Part shown: positions 1-7,916 of the stretch, piece after piece
Layout: each line of letters begins with the position of its first letter
Numbering within the stretch: the first letter of the stretch is position 1
Assembly: GCA_947492525.1 (NCBI GenBank)
Contig: CANLNQ010000034.1
Coordinates: 1 to 64,000, forward strand
Length of the DNA: 64,000 bases
Source: an uncultured Granulosicoccus sp.
GTDB taxonomy: Bacteria > Pseudomonadota > Gammaproteobacteria > Granulosicoccales > Granulosicoccaceae
Direction of reading: 5' to 3'
Made by a program: the position numbers and the translations under genes
The notes under the pieces: generated by a model
Databases searched by the model: none
Seen by the model: the letters and a program-made list of their open reading frames with translations, nothing else
What the model was told of the DNA's origin: nothing

Positions 1-636
1 ACGGATACAGGCACGGATACAGGCACGGATACAGGCACGGATACAGGCACGGATACAGGCACGGATACAGGCACGGACACAGGCACGGACACAGGCACGG
101 ACACAGGCACGGACACAGGCACGGACACAGGCACCGACACAGGCACCGACACAGGCACGGACACAGGCAGGGACACAGGCAGGGACACAGGCACGGACAC
201 AGGCACGGACACAGGCACGGACACAGGCACGGACACAGGCACGGACACAGGCACTGATACAGGCACCGACACAGGCACCGACACAGGTACTGACACAGGT
301 ACTGACACAGGCACTGATACAGGCACTGATACAGGCACTGATACAGGCACCGACACAGGCACCGATACAGGCACCGATACAGGCACCGATACAGGCACCG
401 ATACAGGCACCGATACAGGCACCGATACAGGCACTGATACAGGCACCGATACAGGCACTGATACAGGCACTGATACAGGCACAGATACAGGCACAGATAC
501 AGGCACCGACACAGGCACTGATACAGGCACTGATACAGGCACCGACACAGGCACAGATACAGGCACAGATACAGGCACCGATACAGGCACTGATACAGGC
601 ACTGATACAGGCACTGATACAGGCACTGATACGGCG
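1..636 (+). repeat. 12-bp tandem repeat array, about 53 units
   Basis: The unit is ACNGAYACAGGY. There are 52 in-phase copies at 1-624 and a degenerate copy at 625-636; the array probably continues left of the window. Copies with the same variant sit in blocks, for example GAT forms at 1-72 and GAC forms at 73-240, as expected if the array grew by local duplication or unequal crossing-over. The period is a multiple of three, so copy-number change keeps the reading frame. Confidence 0.95.
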
Positions 637-648
637 GAAGGTATTTGA
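1..648 (+). CDS. C-terminal end of a Thr-Asp-Thr-Gly repeat protein (partial)
   Basis: Frame 1 is open from the left edge to a TGA at 646-648. It encodes about 52 copies of Thr-Asp-Thr-Gly followed by a short tail, TDTAEGI. This frame was chosen because almost all differences between copies are silent in it: the first Thr codon uses all four ACN forms, Asp uses GAT or GAC, Gly uses GGC or GGT. The only amino-acid change inside the array is Thr to Arg in two adjacent copies (169-192). The start and any functional domain lie outside the window, so no role can be given. A long, hydrophilic, regular tail suggests a surface or secreted protein with a linker or stalk, which is inference. Confidence 0.75.
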   Translation, partial: TDTGTDTGTDTGTDTGTDTGTDTGTDTGTDTGTDTGTDTGTDTGTDTGTDTGTDTGRDTGRDTGTDTGTDTGTDTGTDTGTDTGTDTGTDTGTDTGTDTGTDTGTDTGTDTGTDTGTDTGTDTGTDTGTDTGTDTGTDTGTDTGTDTGTDTGTDTGTDTGTDTGTDTGTDTGTDTGTDTGTDTGTDTGTDTGTDTGTDTGTDTGTDTGTDTAEGI

Positions 649-767
649 GAGATTGTCGTTAAAGACATCCGGACAGCCGCATGACGGTCGTCTGAATCTC
701 TTTACCGATCATCTTGTCTTCAGTTTCCCAACGGAAACGTGTTTCTGAGCTGTTGCTCTCGGAAAGA

Positions 768-1517
768 ATGCAGGCTATTCGCCATGCTTGCTGCATGCGA
801 CGTACCCTGCCATTCATCCTCATTCTCTGCGCTGTAGCGGCCTGTTTCATCGCCGCCCGGGCATTGATGGGTGGCGTTCAGCCGTTCGCTGCACTTTGGC
901 ATGGAGACACGGCGGATGCGATCTCCGATTCGTGGAGCAGTGATTCGCCGCATGAAAGCGGCATCGCCAGCTCAGAACGTCTGACGGCAATCGAGCTCTA
1001 CGAAGACATCGACTATGGCTTCAAGGTAGCCATACCGGTCGGCTGGAGAAAGATCGTGACCGTTGATGCTGTCGCTGATGCAGAGGGGAGCGCAGACTCG
1101 GGATTCGAAGCAGGGCAGGATCCGTTGTCATCGGATGCGCCCCTTTCGCTTGAGCCGGGCTATGCGGTCGGCTTTGAATCGGTTCAACAGGATGTGGACG
1201 ACCGATTCGCCGATTACATTCTGATCGAAGTGCTGCCGGGTACGGAATCGGGGCGCTTCGATGCCGATCAGTCATTGAGCATACCGGTGACGGTGGATGG
1301 TCGGCACACCTGGTTCGACAGATTGGAAATCGATCAGGCAAGCAGCGGTCTGGTCGACGTCGACCTGGTGGTCTACCAGGCCGAACTGTCGGGTGTTGGC
1401 TATACCGTCGGACTGTATGCCATTGGAGAGCCCATCCGTGAGCCACTCCTCGCCATGGCCTTCGAGGTCATGTTGCAGACCTTCGAGATCATTCGGGACC
1501 CATTTACCGTCAGCTGA
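768..1517 (+). CDS. Hypothetical protein with N-terminal membrane anchor
   Basis: This encodes a 249-residue protein of no recognised family. The ATG at 768 is preferred because GGAAAG lies just before it; an in-frame TTG at 714 and an ATG at 795 are alternatives. Residues about 10-33 (RRTLPFILILCAVAACFIAA) form one hydrophobic stretch, a signal anchor or uncleaved signal peptide, so the rest is probably periplasmic. The C-terminal part has a regular alternating pattern and ends in VMLQTFEIIRDPF, as in small exported alpha/beta domains. It lies between the repeat protein and the convergent GH16 gene, only 2 bp from the latter's stop. Function is unknown. Confidence 0.65.
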   Translation: MQAIRHACCMRRTLPFILILCAVAACFIAARALMGGVQPFAALWHGDTADAISDSWSSDSPHESGIASSERLTAIELYEDIDYGFKVAIPVGWRKIVTVDAVADAEGSADSGFEAGQDPLSSDAPLSLEPGYAVGFESVQQDVDDRFADYILIEVLPGTESGRFDADQSLSIPVTVDGRHTWFDRLEIDQASSGLVDVDLVVYQAELSGVGYTVGLYAIGEPIREPLLAMAFEVMLQTFEIIRDPFTVS

Positions 1518-1519
1518 AC

Positions 1520-3454
1520 TCAGCGCTGCAGGTAAGGATATCCCTCCGGCCATTGTTCCGGGCTGGGTCGGTGGCTGGGTGACGATTGACCCGGGATATC
1601 GTCAGCGTATGGCACGTTCGACATGCCATCGTTGAGCAATACATCGTCGAATGGCGTGATCCTCTGATAGACGCGAATGTAGTCGATCGTGTATTCACCG
1701 GGAAAGGGCGTGGTGATATCCGGTGAGCCTGCCCACCAGCCACCGATGGCCGTATTGGCGATCACGTACATTTCTTCGGAAGATACCTTGGTGTCAGTCA
1801 CTCGATGCACCTCGATTCCATCCACCAGGAAGATGAGAAGTCCAGGCATCCATTCGACAGCAAAGGTATGGAAGTCCGCAGTGAAATCGATACCCGGTGT
1901 TGGTTTGGACTTGGTGGAACGCAAGGTTCCGTCGGCATCGTAGTAGTGATAGGTGTGGTAGACCACATCCTGATCCTGACCGATGAATTCCATGATATCG
2001 ATTTCCGGATCGTCGCCGCCGTAGTAGGCATTGAGTAGCCAGAAGGCTGGCCAATAGCCTCGTCCAAAGGTCATCTTGGCGCGAGTCTCTGCGTAGCCAT
2101 AGGTGAACTTGAAGGCATCGTAACTGGTGATCACTCCTGACAGATACGGTTGATTCATTGCCTTCTGGGCAAGTTCAGGTGGCGTTTCAATGGAATTGAT
2201 CGTCATGTGCTCCCCGTCGAAAGTGAAGGGATTGAAACCGAAATCCGGATCACGAAGTATGTCGACGTAGTATTGCTCTTCGCTGTTGATGACCAGGTTC
2301 GGTCCCCACAGATACGCTGTATTCCACTTGCTGCTATCGAGCGTCATGCCGGTGAATTCTTCGGAGAACACCAGTTCGTAATCGTCCAGGCGATTGTTGT
2401 TGGGCACAGGCTCGTTCGGATCGTTCTTGCCCAGAGTCGTGGGAGAGACGGTCAGGCCGGTTGCGATGTAATAGAGCACATCGTCGTAGTCAAAGGCCTG
2501 TATTTCGTAGTAGTAATCACGGTCATAGACATCGGTGTCGATGTACTCGTTGGTCATGACCGTTGTCACGTATTGCGCCTGCCGATACACATTGTAACCA
2601 CGAGCCAGTGGGTCAGCGTTCCAGGTAACCTTGATGGCGCCGTCAATCACTTCGCCTTCGAATCCGGGCGTCGTGTGCGACTTCGATTTGCGACCGTCAT
2701 CAGGTTGCTCTTCGCTCTCGACGTCGCCTGACGACTCAGCCGCTACTACATTGGAACTGTCTTCGGATGAGCCGCTCGACGGCTCTTCTGTCGTCGTTGC
2801 ATCTTCTGTTTCGGTAGAGGGTTCACTCTCATCGACCGCGACTTCCTCGTTGGTCGAGTCCTGCGAAGTATCTGTATCGGACGACTCACTGTCAGTCAGG
2901 TTCTGACCCGAATCTTCGTCTGAACCCGATGCCTGCTGACCCATTTCGTCATTGCCGCTGTCACCCGCATCGGCATCGGCATTGCTGTCCTCATCAGGGG
3001 AGTCAGTGGGTTCCGGATCTGCTTCCGCTTCCGCTTCAGCTTCTGCATCCGGAACCGGCTCGAACGGATTTCGTGGGCTATCGGTTTCAGCATCGCTTGT
3101 ATCCGAGTCCGAGCTGTTCTCACTATCCGGCAGGGCTGCACCTGTATCGGGGGCCGTGTCGGTATCCTCCGTGTCCGAATCCGTGCCAGCAACGATGATG
3201 ATTCCGCCGTCGGAATCATCGGCTTCAGCGGCGGCTATTGCCTGCGCATAGCTGACGGAATTGCTGCCATCGTTCGACTGAGGCCCGGAATCGGGCCGTC
3301 CTGCAGGACTGCTCGAAGCCGTTGTAACCGTATCGTCGTCCAATGATTGTGACTCTGCGCAGGCCACCAGAGTGCCTGTCAGAACGATTTGAGTGGCGAA
3401 AACTGATAACCGACGCAGGGGTCTGAAGTCAGGTGTCCGTTCCGAAATGTTCAT
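1520..3454 (-). CDS. GH16 family glycoside hydrolase lipoprotein with acidic linker and FN3-like domain
   Basis: This is a 644-residue predicted lipoprotein of glycoside hydrolase family 16 (beta-1,3- or beta-1,3-1,4-glucanase type). From the ATG at 3454 the signal peptide ends in a lipobox LVAC with Cys32. Residues about 35-260 are a low-complexity Ser/Asp/Glu/Thr linker, 261-340 resemble a fibronectin type III fold, and 355-615 are the GH16 domain. The catalytic motif PEIDIMEF is complete, with Glu484 (nucleophile), Asp486 and Glu489 (acid/base). The in-frame TTG at 3484 is a weaker start. Substrate is not determined. The long acidic linker would hold the enzyme away from the membrane. A paralogue lies at 5539-6474. 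Confidence 0.85.
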   Translation of the reverse strand: MNISERTPDFRPLRRLSVFATQIVLTGTLVACAESQSLDDDTVTTASSSPAGRPDSGPQSNDGSNSVSYAQAIAAAEADDSDGGIIIVAGTDSDTEDTDTAPDTGAALPDSENSSDSDTSDAETDSPRNPFEPVPDAEAEAEAEADPEPTDSPDEDSNADADAGDSGNDEMGQQASGSDEDSGQNLTDSESSDTDTSQDSTNEEVAVDESEPSTETEDATTTEEPSSGSSEDSSNVVAAESSGDVESEEQPDDGRKSKSHTTPGFEGEVIDGAIKVTWNADPLARGYNVYRQAQYVTTVMTNEYIDTDVYDRDYYYEIQAFDYDDVLYYIATGLTVSPTTLGKNDPNEPVPNNNRLDDYELVFSEEFTGMTLDSSKWNTAYLWGPNLVINSEEQYYVDILRDPDFGFNPFTFDGEHMTINSIETPPELAQKAMNQPYLSGVITSYDAFKFTYGYAETRAKMTFGRGYWPAFWLLNAYYGGDDPEIDIMEFIGQDQDVVYHTYHYYDADGTLRSTKSKPTPGIDFTADFHTFAVEWMPGLLIFLVDGIEVHRVTDTKVSSEEMYVIANTAIGGWWAGSPDITTPFPGEYTIDYIRVYQRITPFDDVLLNDGMSNVPYADDIPGQSSPSHRPSPEQWPEGYPYLQR

Positions 3455-3684
3455 AGTATTTTTTAACCAGAATGCCTTTGACAACGTTGATTGGCTTGCC
3501 AGACAGGCTCGATCACAGGGATCTCACGGCATGCAGATGTAGGAATCTCTACCCTCCCAGTCTTATCGGATATGCCTCGAAGTGCTTGATTCTTATGTAT
3601 CAGAATTGGACATGGTTCCGCTCAGGAGGCTGGCACGGATTCTGATTCGGCTTTGTCCGACATCATTCTTTCGGAAACGCGTTC

Positions 3685-5523
3685 ATGCGTCCAAGTTTCG
3701 TGAAAACGGCAATTGCCCTGGTCATCGGTGCATCGATTGCCTTGCCAGAGGCATATTCTGCTGATTGGAATGGCAGCTATTCGGCATCCGGACAGTGTTT
3801 CTGCGTTGGGGATCTGCCACTACGCACAGCAAGGCAGATTGTTCCGACCCCCGTAGGCGGGCAGAGCGTCGAACAGGTCTGTCAGCGACTCGGAGGAGGT
3901 CCGGGGCTGCTGCGCCGCAATGGCCTGTTCAATCATCCTGTCTACAAGGATGCGCAGTGCGGGCATGGACCGGGTCTGGCGTCCGTCGGTAGTGAGGATG
4001 CCTGTAGCGGTTCTCTGGATGGTGTCGGTGCGGACTCGGTGTTGTGCCGTTCTCGCGGACCACGATGGGATATTCAGGCCACATTGGAGGCCGCGCCTGA
4101 TGCGACACGCGTTGAGGTAGATGCACCCGTTGCCACTCATGTACCTGTCTATGTTACCTCGCCAGCGGGATTCATCGGCAAGCCGATAGGCAATGCCGCC
4201 GGGGCGATGCGCGTCAGTCTGAAACGCGTGTCGGCAGACAGGACGCCCCCGGAAGGCAGTCAGTGGGTGGTCATTGACGGAGCTCGTTTTCTGCGGGCTC
4301 GTGAAGGTGTGCCGGCAGCAGGTGGCAGGCCGGGGGAACGTATCATTCTCGATGGATTCGTCTACCTGCGTGATGACGGCACGATCAACCCCGCCGATAT
4401 CTATCTCGACAAGGCCGAGGATGATGCGCCCGGCGTCGACCCCGGTCCGAATACTGCGGGAACAGGCATCCGGCAAGAGGAAGCGGACGAGGGTGCTGAT
4501 CAGGCTGCCGCTGCCCGGCAACTCAAGGAACGTCAGCAAGCGATTGCCGCCAGACAACGACGGGAAGATGTCAGAGCAACGGCGCGCCAGATCGAAGCGC
4601 AGCGTCGTCGCCTTCGGCAGGAACAGCTGACTGAGCAGAGCAACAGGCAACGGCTGGATGAGCAGGAACTGGCGCGGACGAAGCGTCGGCTGGAAGCGGC
4701 ATCTGCAAGCCGGGCTCAGGCAGCGCTGGAGGCACGTGCCAAAGCGCAAGCCAGGGATCAGGCAAGTGGGCTGCAGGCAGAGGCGCCAGAGCTTGCAGTC
4801 GATACAGCTCAGACACCTCCATCGAGTACAGATAATACAATCACGTCACCGTCGATGGCAGCTGCCAGACCGTCCCCGAGTGAAGAGGAAAGCAGAGAGG
4901 CGGTTGACGAGGCCAGCCGGCAGGTGCTGGCGCCGGTCCTGGATGATGCTGAGCCGGACGCAGTTACCGTTTCCGAAAGCGCTCACACTTCGGTGTCGTC
5001 GGCATTGCGTCTGCCGGCAGCCGTGCGGCCCAGCGGGCGCAATTTCAGATACCTGGAAGCCTTGCCCGTGAGTTATGACGTCGGCGGTAATGGCGTCATG
5101 CTCGAGGGCAGTACGTCCAGTCACTCAAGACTCCAGTACTTCGGTAGCCTGGGTGTCACTCGCCAGTACAACGAGATCATGGCGGGCGCTGGTTACTACC
5201 TGACGCCAGAGAGTGCAAGCCGACTGACACTCGTTCTGCTCGCTGGCATCGAGTACGGCAATTTCGAGTTGGTGGACGGGCAGTCGCCCGAGATCAGCGT
5301 CGATTATGACGACACGGGTGTCTATCTGGCGGCGTCATCTCGCATGGTTCTCAACGATCGGTTCGAATTGAAGGCGGGTGTCGGATACAGCAGCATATTC
5401 GAGGGCGATGCCATGGTCTTTGGCGGGGGCTATCTGCACCTGACCAGGAAGCTGGATCTGGTGACACGCTTCGAGCTTGGTGACAACGATCTGCTCGGTA
5501 TCGGTGTTCGCTACTACTACTGA
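3685..5523 (+). CDS. Exported modular protein with Cys-rich head, coiled coil and C-terminal outer-membrane barrel
   Basis: This 612-residue protein has a signal peptide at residues 1-25 (cleavage near EAYS/AD). Residues about 26-130 are a Cys-containing domain (QCFCVG and further Cys), 130-245 a beta-rich part with a WVVIDGARFLRAREG segment, and 270-358 a highly charged Arg/Glu/Gln coiled coil. Residues 375-450 form a linker, and 455-612 show alternating amphipathic strands (RLQYFGSLGVTR, LTLVLLAGIEYGNFEL) ending in GIGVRYYY. The C-terminal aromatic end fits an outer-membrane beta barrel. No family was recognised. It starts 230 bp from the divergent GH16 gene and ends 15 bp before a second GH16 gene, so the three probably share a surface-polysaccharide role (inference). 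Confidence 0.75.
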   Translation: MRPSFVKTAIALVIGASIALPEAYSADWNGSYSASGQCFCVGDLPLRTARQIVPTPVGGQSVEQVCQRLGGGPGLLRRNGLFNHPVYKDAQCGHGPGLASVGSEDACSGSLDGVGADSVLCRSRGPRWDIQATLEAAPDATRVEVDAPVATHVPVYVTSPAGFIGKPIGNAAGAMRVSLKRVSADRTPPEGSQWVVIDGARFLRAREGVPAAGGRPGERIILDGFVYLRDDGTINPADIYLDKAEDDAPGVDPGPNTAGTGIRQEEADEGADQAAAARQLKERQQAIAARQRREDVRATARQIEAQRRRLRQEQLTEQSNRQRLDEQELARTKRRLEAASASRAQAALEARAKAQARDQASGLQAEAPELAVDTAQTPPSSTDNTITSPSMAAARPSPSEEESREAVDEASRQVLAPVLDDAEPDAVTVSESAHTSVSSALRLPAAVRPSGRNFRYLEALPVSYDVGGNGVMLEGSTSSHSRLQYFGSLGVTRQYNEIMAGAGYYLTPESASRLTLVLLAGIEYGNFELVDGQSPEISVDYDDTGVYLAASSRMVLNDRFELKAGVGYSSIFEGDAMVFGGGYLHLTRKLDLVTRFELGDNDLLGIGVRYYY

Positions 5524-5538
5524 AGAACCGCAATTCTC

Positions 5539-6474
5539 ATGAAGAGCCCAAACAAGATGCTATCCAGATCAACCCTAGTCTGCCTCTCCTTGCTGATTCT
5601 GTCCGGGTGCGGTGAAAGCGATCTGATCGAACTCCAGGAACGCGAACTCGATGACGCTCGCCAGGCGGCCGCAGAATCCGGTGAGGAGCCTGGTTCGGGT
5701 GCGGCCGGTCCCGATCAGGGGATCGACGACCCGAGCAACCAGCGAATAGATCTGACACAGTATGATCTGGTCTTTTCTGATGACTTCCGCGGCAGCAGGA
5801 TCGATCCAGTCAAGTGGAACACTGCACTTGACTGGGGGCCAGACCTGGTCATCCACAACCAGATGCAGTACTACGTCGATACTCTTGCTACACCCGACTT
5901 CGGTGTTGATCCGTTCGAGTTTACCGGCGAGGAACTCATCATCAGTGCATCGCAAACGCCCGACAATCTGCGCGCCGCGGCCAATGAGCAAAGCTGGCTT
6001 TCAGGGGTACTGACGAGCGCCGAAAAATTCGAATTCTCCTATGGCTATGTCGAGGCTCGTATCGATCTGCCCGATGCACGAGGCGCCTGGCCGTCCTTCT
6101 GGATGTTGTCGTCGGATTTCATCGGGCTCAAGCCGGAGGTGTATATCATGGAGCAGGACGGGGCTTATCCGCACAGCGTCTTCTTCAATTACAACTATCT
6201 TGACGAGCAGGGGACACGGCGCGAGCTGGTGAGTGAGGAACTGGCCGACGGATTTCATCAGTACGGCGTTGCATGGAGCCCGAATGAACTGCTGTTCTAT
6301 GTCGACAGAGTGCCTCGCTACAGGATCGTGGGTGATGCGGTTGCCAGTCAGGAGATGTATCTGATTCTCAATCTCGCCATGGGGGGCGTTTGGCCAGGCG
6401 CGCCCGATGCCACCAGTGGTTCGAAGGTGGACATGGTGGTGGACTATGTCAGAGCTTTCCAGCTCAAGCCCTGA
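5539..6474 (+). CDS. GH16-like lipoprotein with altered catalytic motif
   Basis: This 311-residue predicted lipoprotein (lipobox LSGC, Cys24) has a GH16-like domain from about residue 72 to the end. It aligns along its length with the GH16 domain encoded at 1520-3454: shared blocks include LVFS..F, KWNTA...WGP.LVI, QYYVD, LSGV.TS and FSYGY. The catalytic stretch reads PEVYIME instead of PEIDIME. Both Glu residues (Glu200, Glu205) remain but the central Asp is Tyr202, encoded by TAT at 6142-6144. It lacks the linker and FN3-like domain of the larger paralogue. It may be a weakly active enzyme or a glycan-binding protein. It follows the barrel-protein gene by 15 bp and is likely co-transcribed with it. 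Confidence 0.85.
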   Translation: MKSPNKMLSRSTLVCLSLLILSGCGESDLIELQERELDDARQAAAESGEEPGSGAAGPDQGIDDPSNQRIDLTQYDLVFSDDFRGSRIDPVKWNTALDWGPDLVIHNQMQYYVDTLATPDFGVDPFEFTGEELIISASQTPDNLRAAANEQSWLSGVLTSAEKFEFSYGYVEARIDLPDARGAWPSFWMLSSDFIGLKPEVYIMEQDGAYPHSVFFNYNYLDEQGTRRELVSEELADGFHQYGVAWSPNELLFYVDRVPRYRIVGDAVASQEMYLILNLAMGGVWPGAPDATSGSKVDMVVDYVRAFQLKP

Positions 6475-6498
6475 GTCCACGGTAATGCTTCAGTGATG

Positions 6499-6879
6499 TC
6501 AGCGGTGTTCCAGAACGACGAAGGCGGCCACCGTGTCACCTTCGTCACTCAAACTGACCCAGAATCCCTCGATACCGCGAGCCTCACACAGTTGCCGGGC
6601 CTTGCCGCTTACCCTCAATAGCGGTTTTCCCAATTCATCGTGCTGCAGGTAGAAATCCTTGAGCAGGACTCCCTGTCGCTCACCGGTACCCAATGCCTTG
6701 ACAGCAGCTTCCTTGACAGCGAAGCGCTTCGTCAGAAAACGCTCGGGCTGCTCATGTGAGTGATAGGCCGCCAGTTCCGACTCGTGCAGAAAGCGTCTGG
6801 CAAAGCGCTCACCAAAGCGTGCATGTACCTTGGCTATACGGCTGATGGTCGCCAGATCCACACCGATACCGGCGATCAT
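6499..6879 (-). CDS. acpS: Holo-[acyl-carrier-protein] synthase
   Basis: AcpS transfers 4'-phosphopantetheine from CoA to the serine of acyl carrier protein, turning apo-ACP into holo-ACP for fatty acid synthesis in the cytoplasm. The 126-residue length is normal. The N-terminal GIGVDL carries Asp8 and the KRFAVKEAAVKALGTG block carries Glu57, the two magnesium ligands of the family. It starts 27 bp after the pdxJ stop on the same strand, the pdxJ-acpS order also found in Escherichia coli, so the two are probably one transcript. It converges with the GH16-like gene across 24 bp. Confidence 0.96.
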   Translation of the reverse strand: MIAGIGVDLATISRIAKVHARFGERFARRFLHESELAAYHSHEQPERFLTKRFAVKEAAVKALGTGERQGVLLKDFYLQHDELGKPLLRVSGKARQLCEARGIEGFWVSLSDEGDTVAAFVVLEHR

Positions 6880-6906
6880 GTTGCTGTTCTCATGGCGAAT
6901 GCTTGT

Positions 6907-7644
6907 TCAGCGGTGCCGAGCTTCGACCATCATCCGTTTCATCTTGCTGACAGCTGTCGGCAAGCCCCAGTACAGCGCGCGGGCAATGAGGCTGTGCCCG
7001 ATGGTCAGTTCGGTGATCGATTCGATTTCGGCGATGGACTGGACATTGTCGTAATGCAGCCCATGGCCGGCATTGACGACAAGACCAAGACTGAATGCAT
7101 AGTCGCAACAGGAGACGATCCGCGAGAGCTCGGCGGCACGCTCTGCCGCACTTTCTGCACCGGCGTAGCGACCGGTATGCAGTTCGACCACCGGTGCGCC
7201 AACGCGAGCCGCAGCTTCAATCTGCGCTTCTTCCGGATTGATGAATACGGCAGTATGAATGCCGGCTTGCTGCAGACTGGCCACGTAGTCCGTGTACAAG
7301 GACAATTGGCCTGCGATGTTCAAGCCGCCATCGGTCGAGAGCTCCTCGCGATTCTCGGGCACCAGAGTGACATCTCTGGGCATGATGCGAAGTGCCACTT
7401 CTCGCATGGCATCGGTAGCATCAATCTGGAGACTGAGCTTGGTCTGACAGCTACTGGCGAATCTTTCTATATCGTGGTCCTGAACATGGCGACGATCTTC
7501 ACGCAACTGCATCGTGATGCCGTCGGCTCCAGCCAGCTCTGCCTGCAAGGCCGCATGGACCGGATCCGGTGAGGTGGAGTGCCGCGACTGCCTGACGGTG
7601 GCCACGTGATTGACATTCACACAAAGATGGATCGGTTGCTTCAC
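6907..7644 (-). CDS. pdxJ: Pyridoxine 5'-phosphate synthase with unusual active-site residues
   Basis: PdxJ condenses 1-deoxyxylulose 5-phosphate with 3-amino-2-oxopropyl phosphate to make pyridoxine 5'-phosphate, the ring-closing step of DXP-dependent vitamin B6 synthesis. The 245-residue length is normal and most family blocks are present (VATVRQSR, LREDRRH, LVPENREELSTDGGL, ELHTGRYA, VNAGHGL). Against the E. coli enzyme, written from memory, three positions differ: His45 is Gln46 here (GITMQLRED), Glu72 is Gln73 (LSLQIDA), and Asp11 is Asn12 (VNVNHVA). His193 is kept in NAGHGL. The fold assignment is firm; full activity is less certain. The ATG at 7644 is the natural start. Confidence 0.92.
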   Translation of the reverse strand: MKQPIHLCVNVNHVATVRQSRHSTSPDPVHAALQAELAGADGITMQLREDRRHVQDHDIERFASSCQTKLSLQIDATDAMREVALRIMPRDVTLVPENREELSTDGGLNIAGQLSLYTDYVASLQQAGIHTAVFINPEEAQIEAAARVGAPVVELHTGRYAGAESAAERAAELSRIVSCCDYAFSLGLVVNAGHGLHYDNVQSIAEIESITELTIGHSLIARALYWGLPTAVSKMKRMMVEARHR

Positions 7645-7916
7645 AGGCAGCTACTCATGATGTCAGACTGGAAAGAGATCTTAACGCAAGGCCTGTCGTC
7701 TGCCTTGTCTGGAAACGCGGTGCTGTCGTATCACCATCGACATTGACGAACACCTTGCACGCAGATCCGCTGAGGTTTTATGCCAAAGCGAACACCGGGG
7801 ATGGGCAGGTTTCGATCGGGCGATCCACGGCATGCAGAAAGCTTCGACCAAGTCGAGGCAGTGCCCGCGGCAGGCAAGCGCTGCTGGTACTGCCGCATCG
7901 ACCCGGCGCATCAGTT
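7645..7916. other. Gap between ygfX and pdxJ with one doubtful ORF
   Basis: These 272 bp separate the ygfX stop from the pdxJ start. On the minus strand a 76-codon open frame runs from an ATG at 7911, five bases after the ygfX stop, to 7681. Its product is Arg-rich, resembles nothing recognised and has no clear ribosome-binding site, so it is not called as a gene. No terminator with a T-run was seen. Confidence 0.4.

Noticed and set aside
1-636. Tandem repeats as a CRISPR array
   Set aside because: Units are 12 bp, contiguous and without spacers, and they encode a regular peptide with silent variation.
1-640. Minus-strand reading of the repeat array
   Set aside because: All frames through the repeat are open, but only plus frame 1 places the variation at silent positions and ends in a clear stop.
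3630-3646. Sigma-54-like promoter CTGGCACGGATTCTGAT before the barrel-protein gene
   Set aside because: The -24 part is good but the -12 dinucleotide is GA rather than the required GC, and no activator site was seen.
6760-7572. 270-codon plus-strand frame over acpS and pdxJ
   Set aside because: It is antisense to two firm genes and its product has no family features; it results from codon bias.
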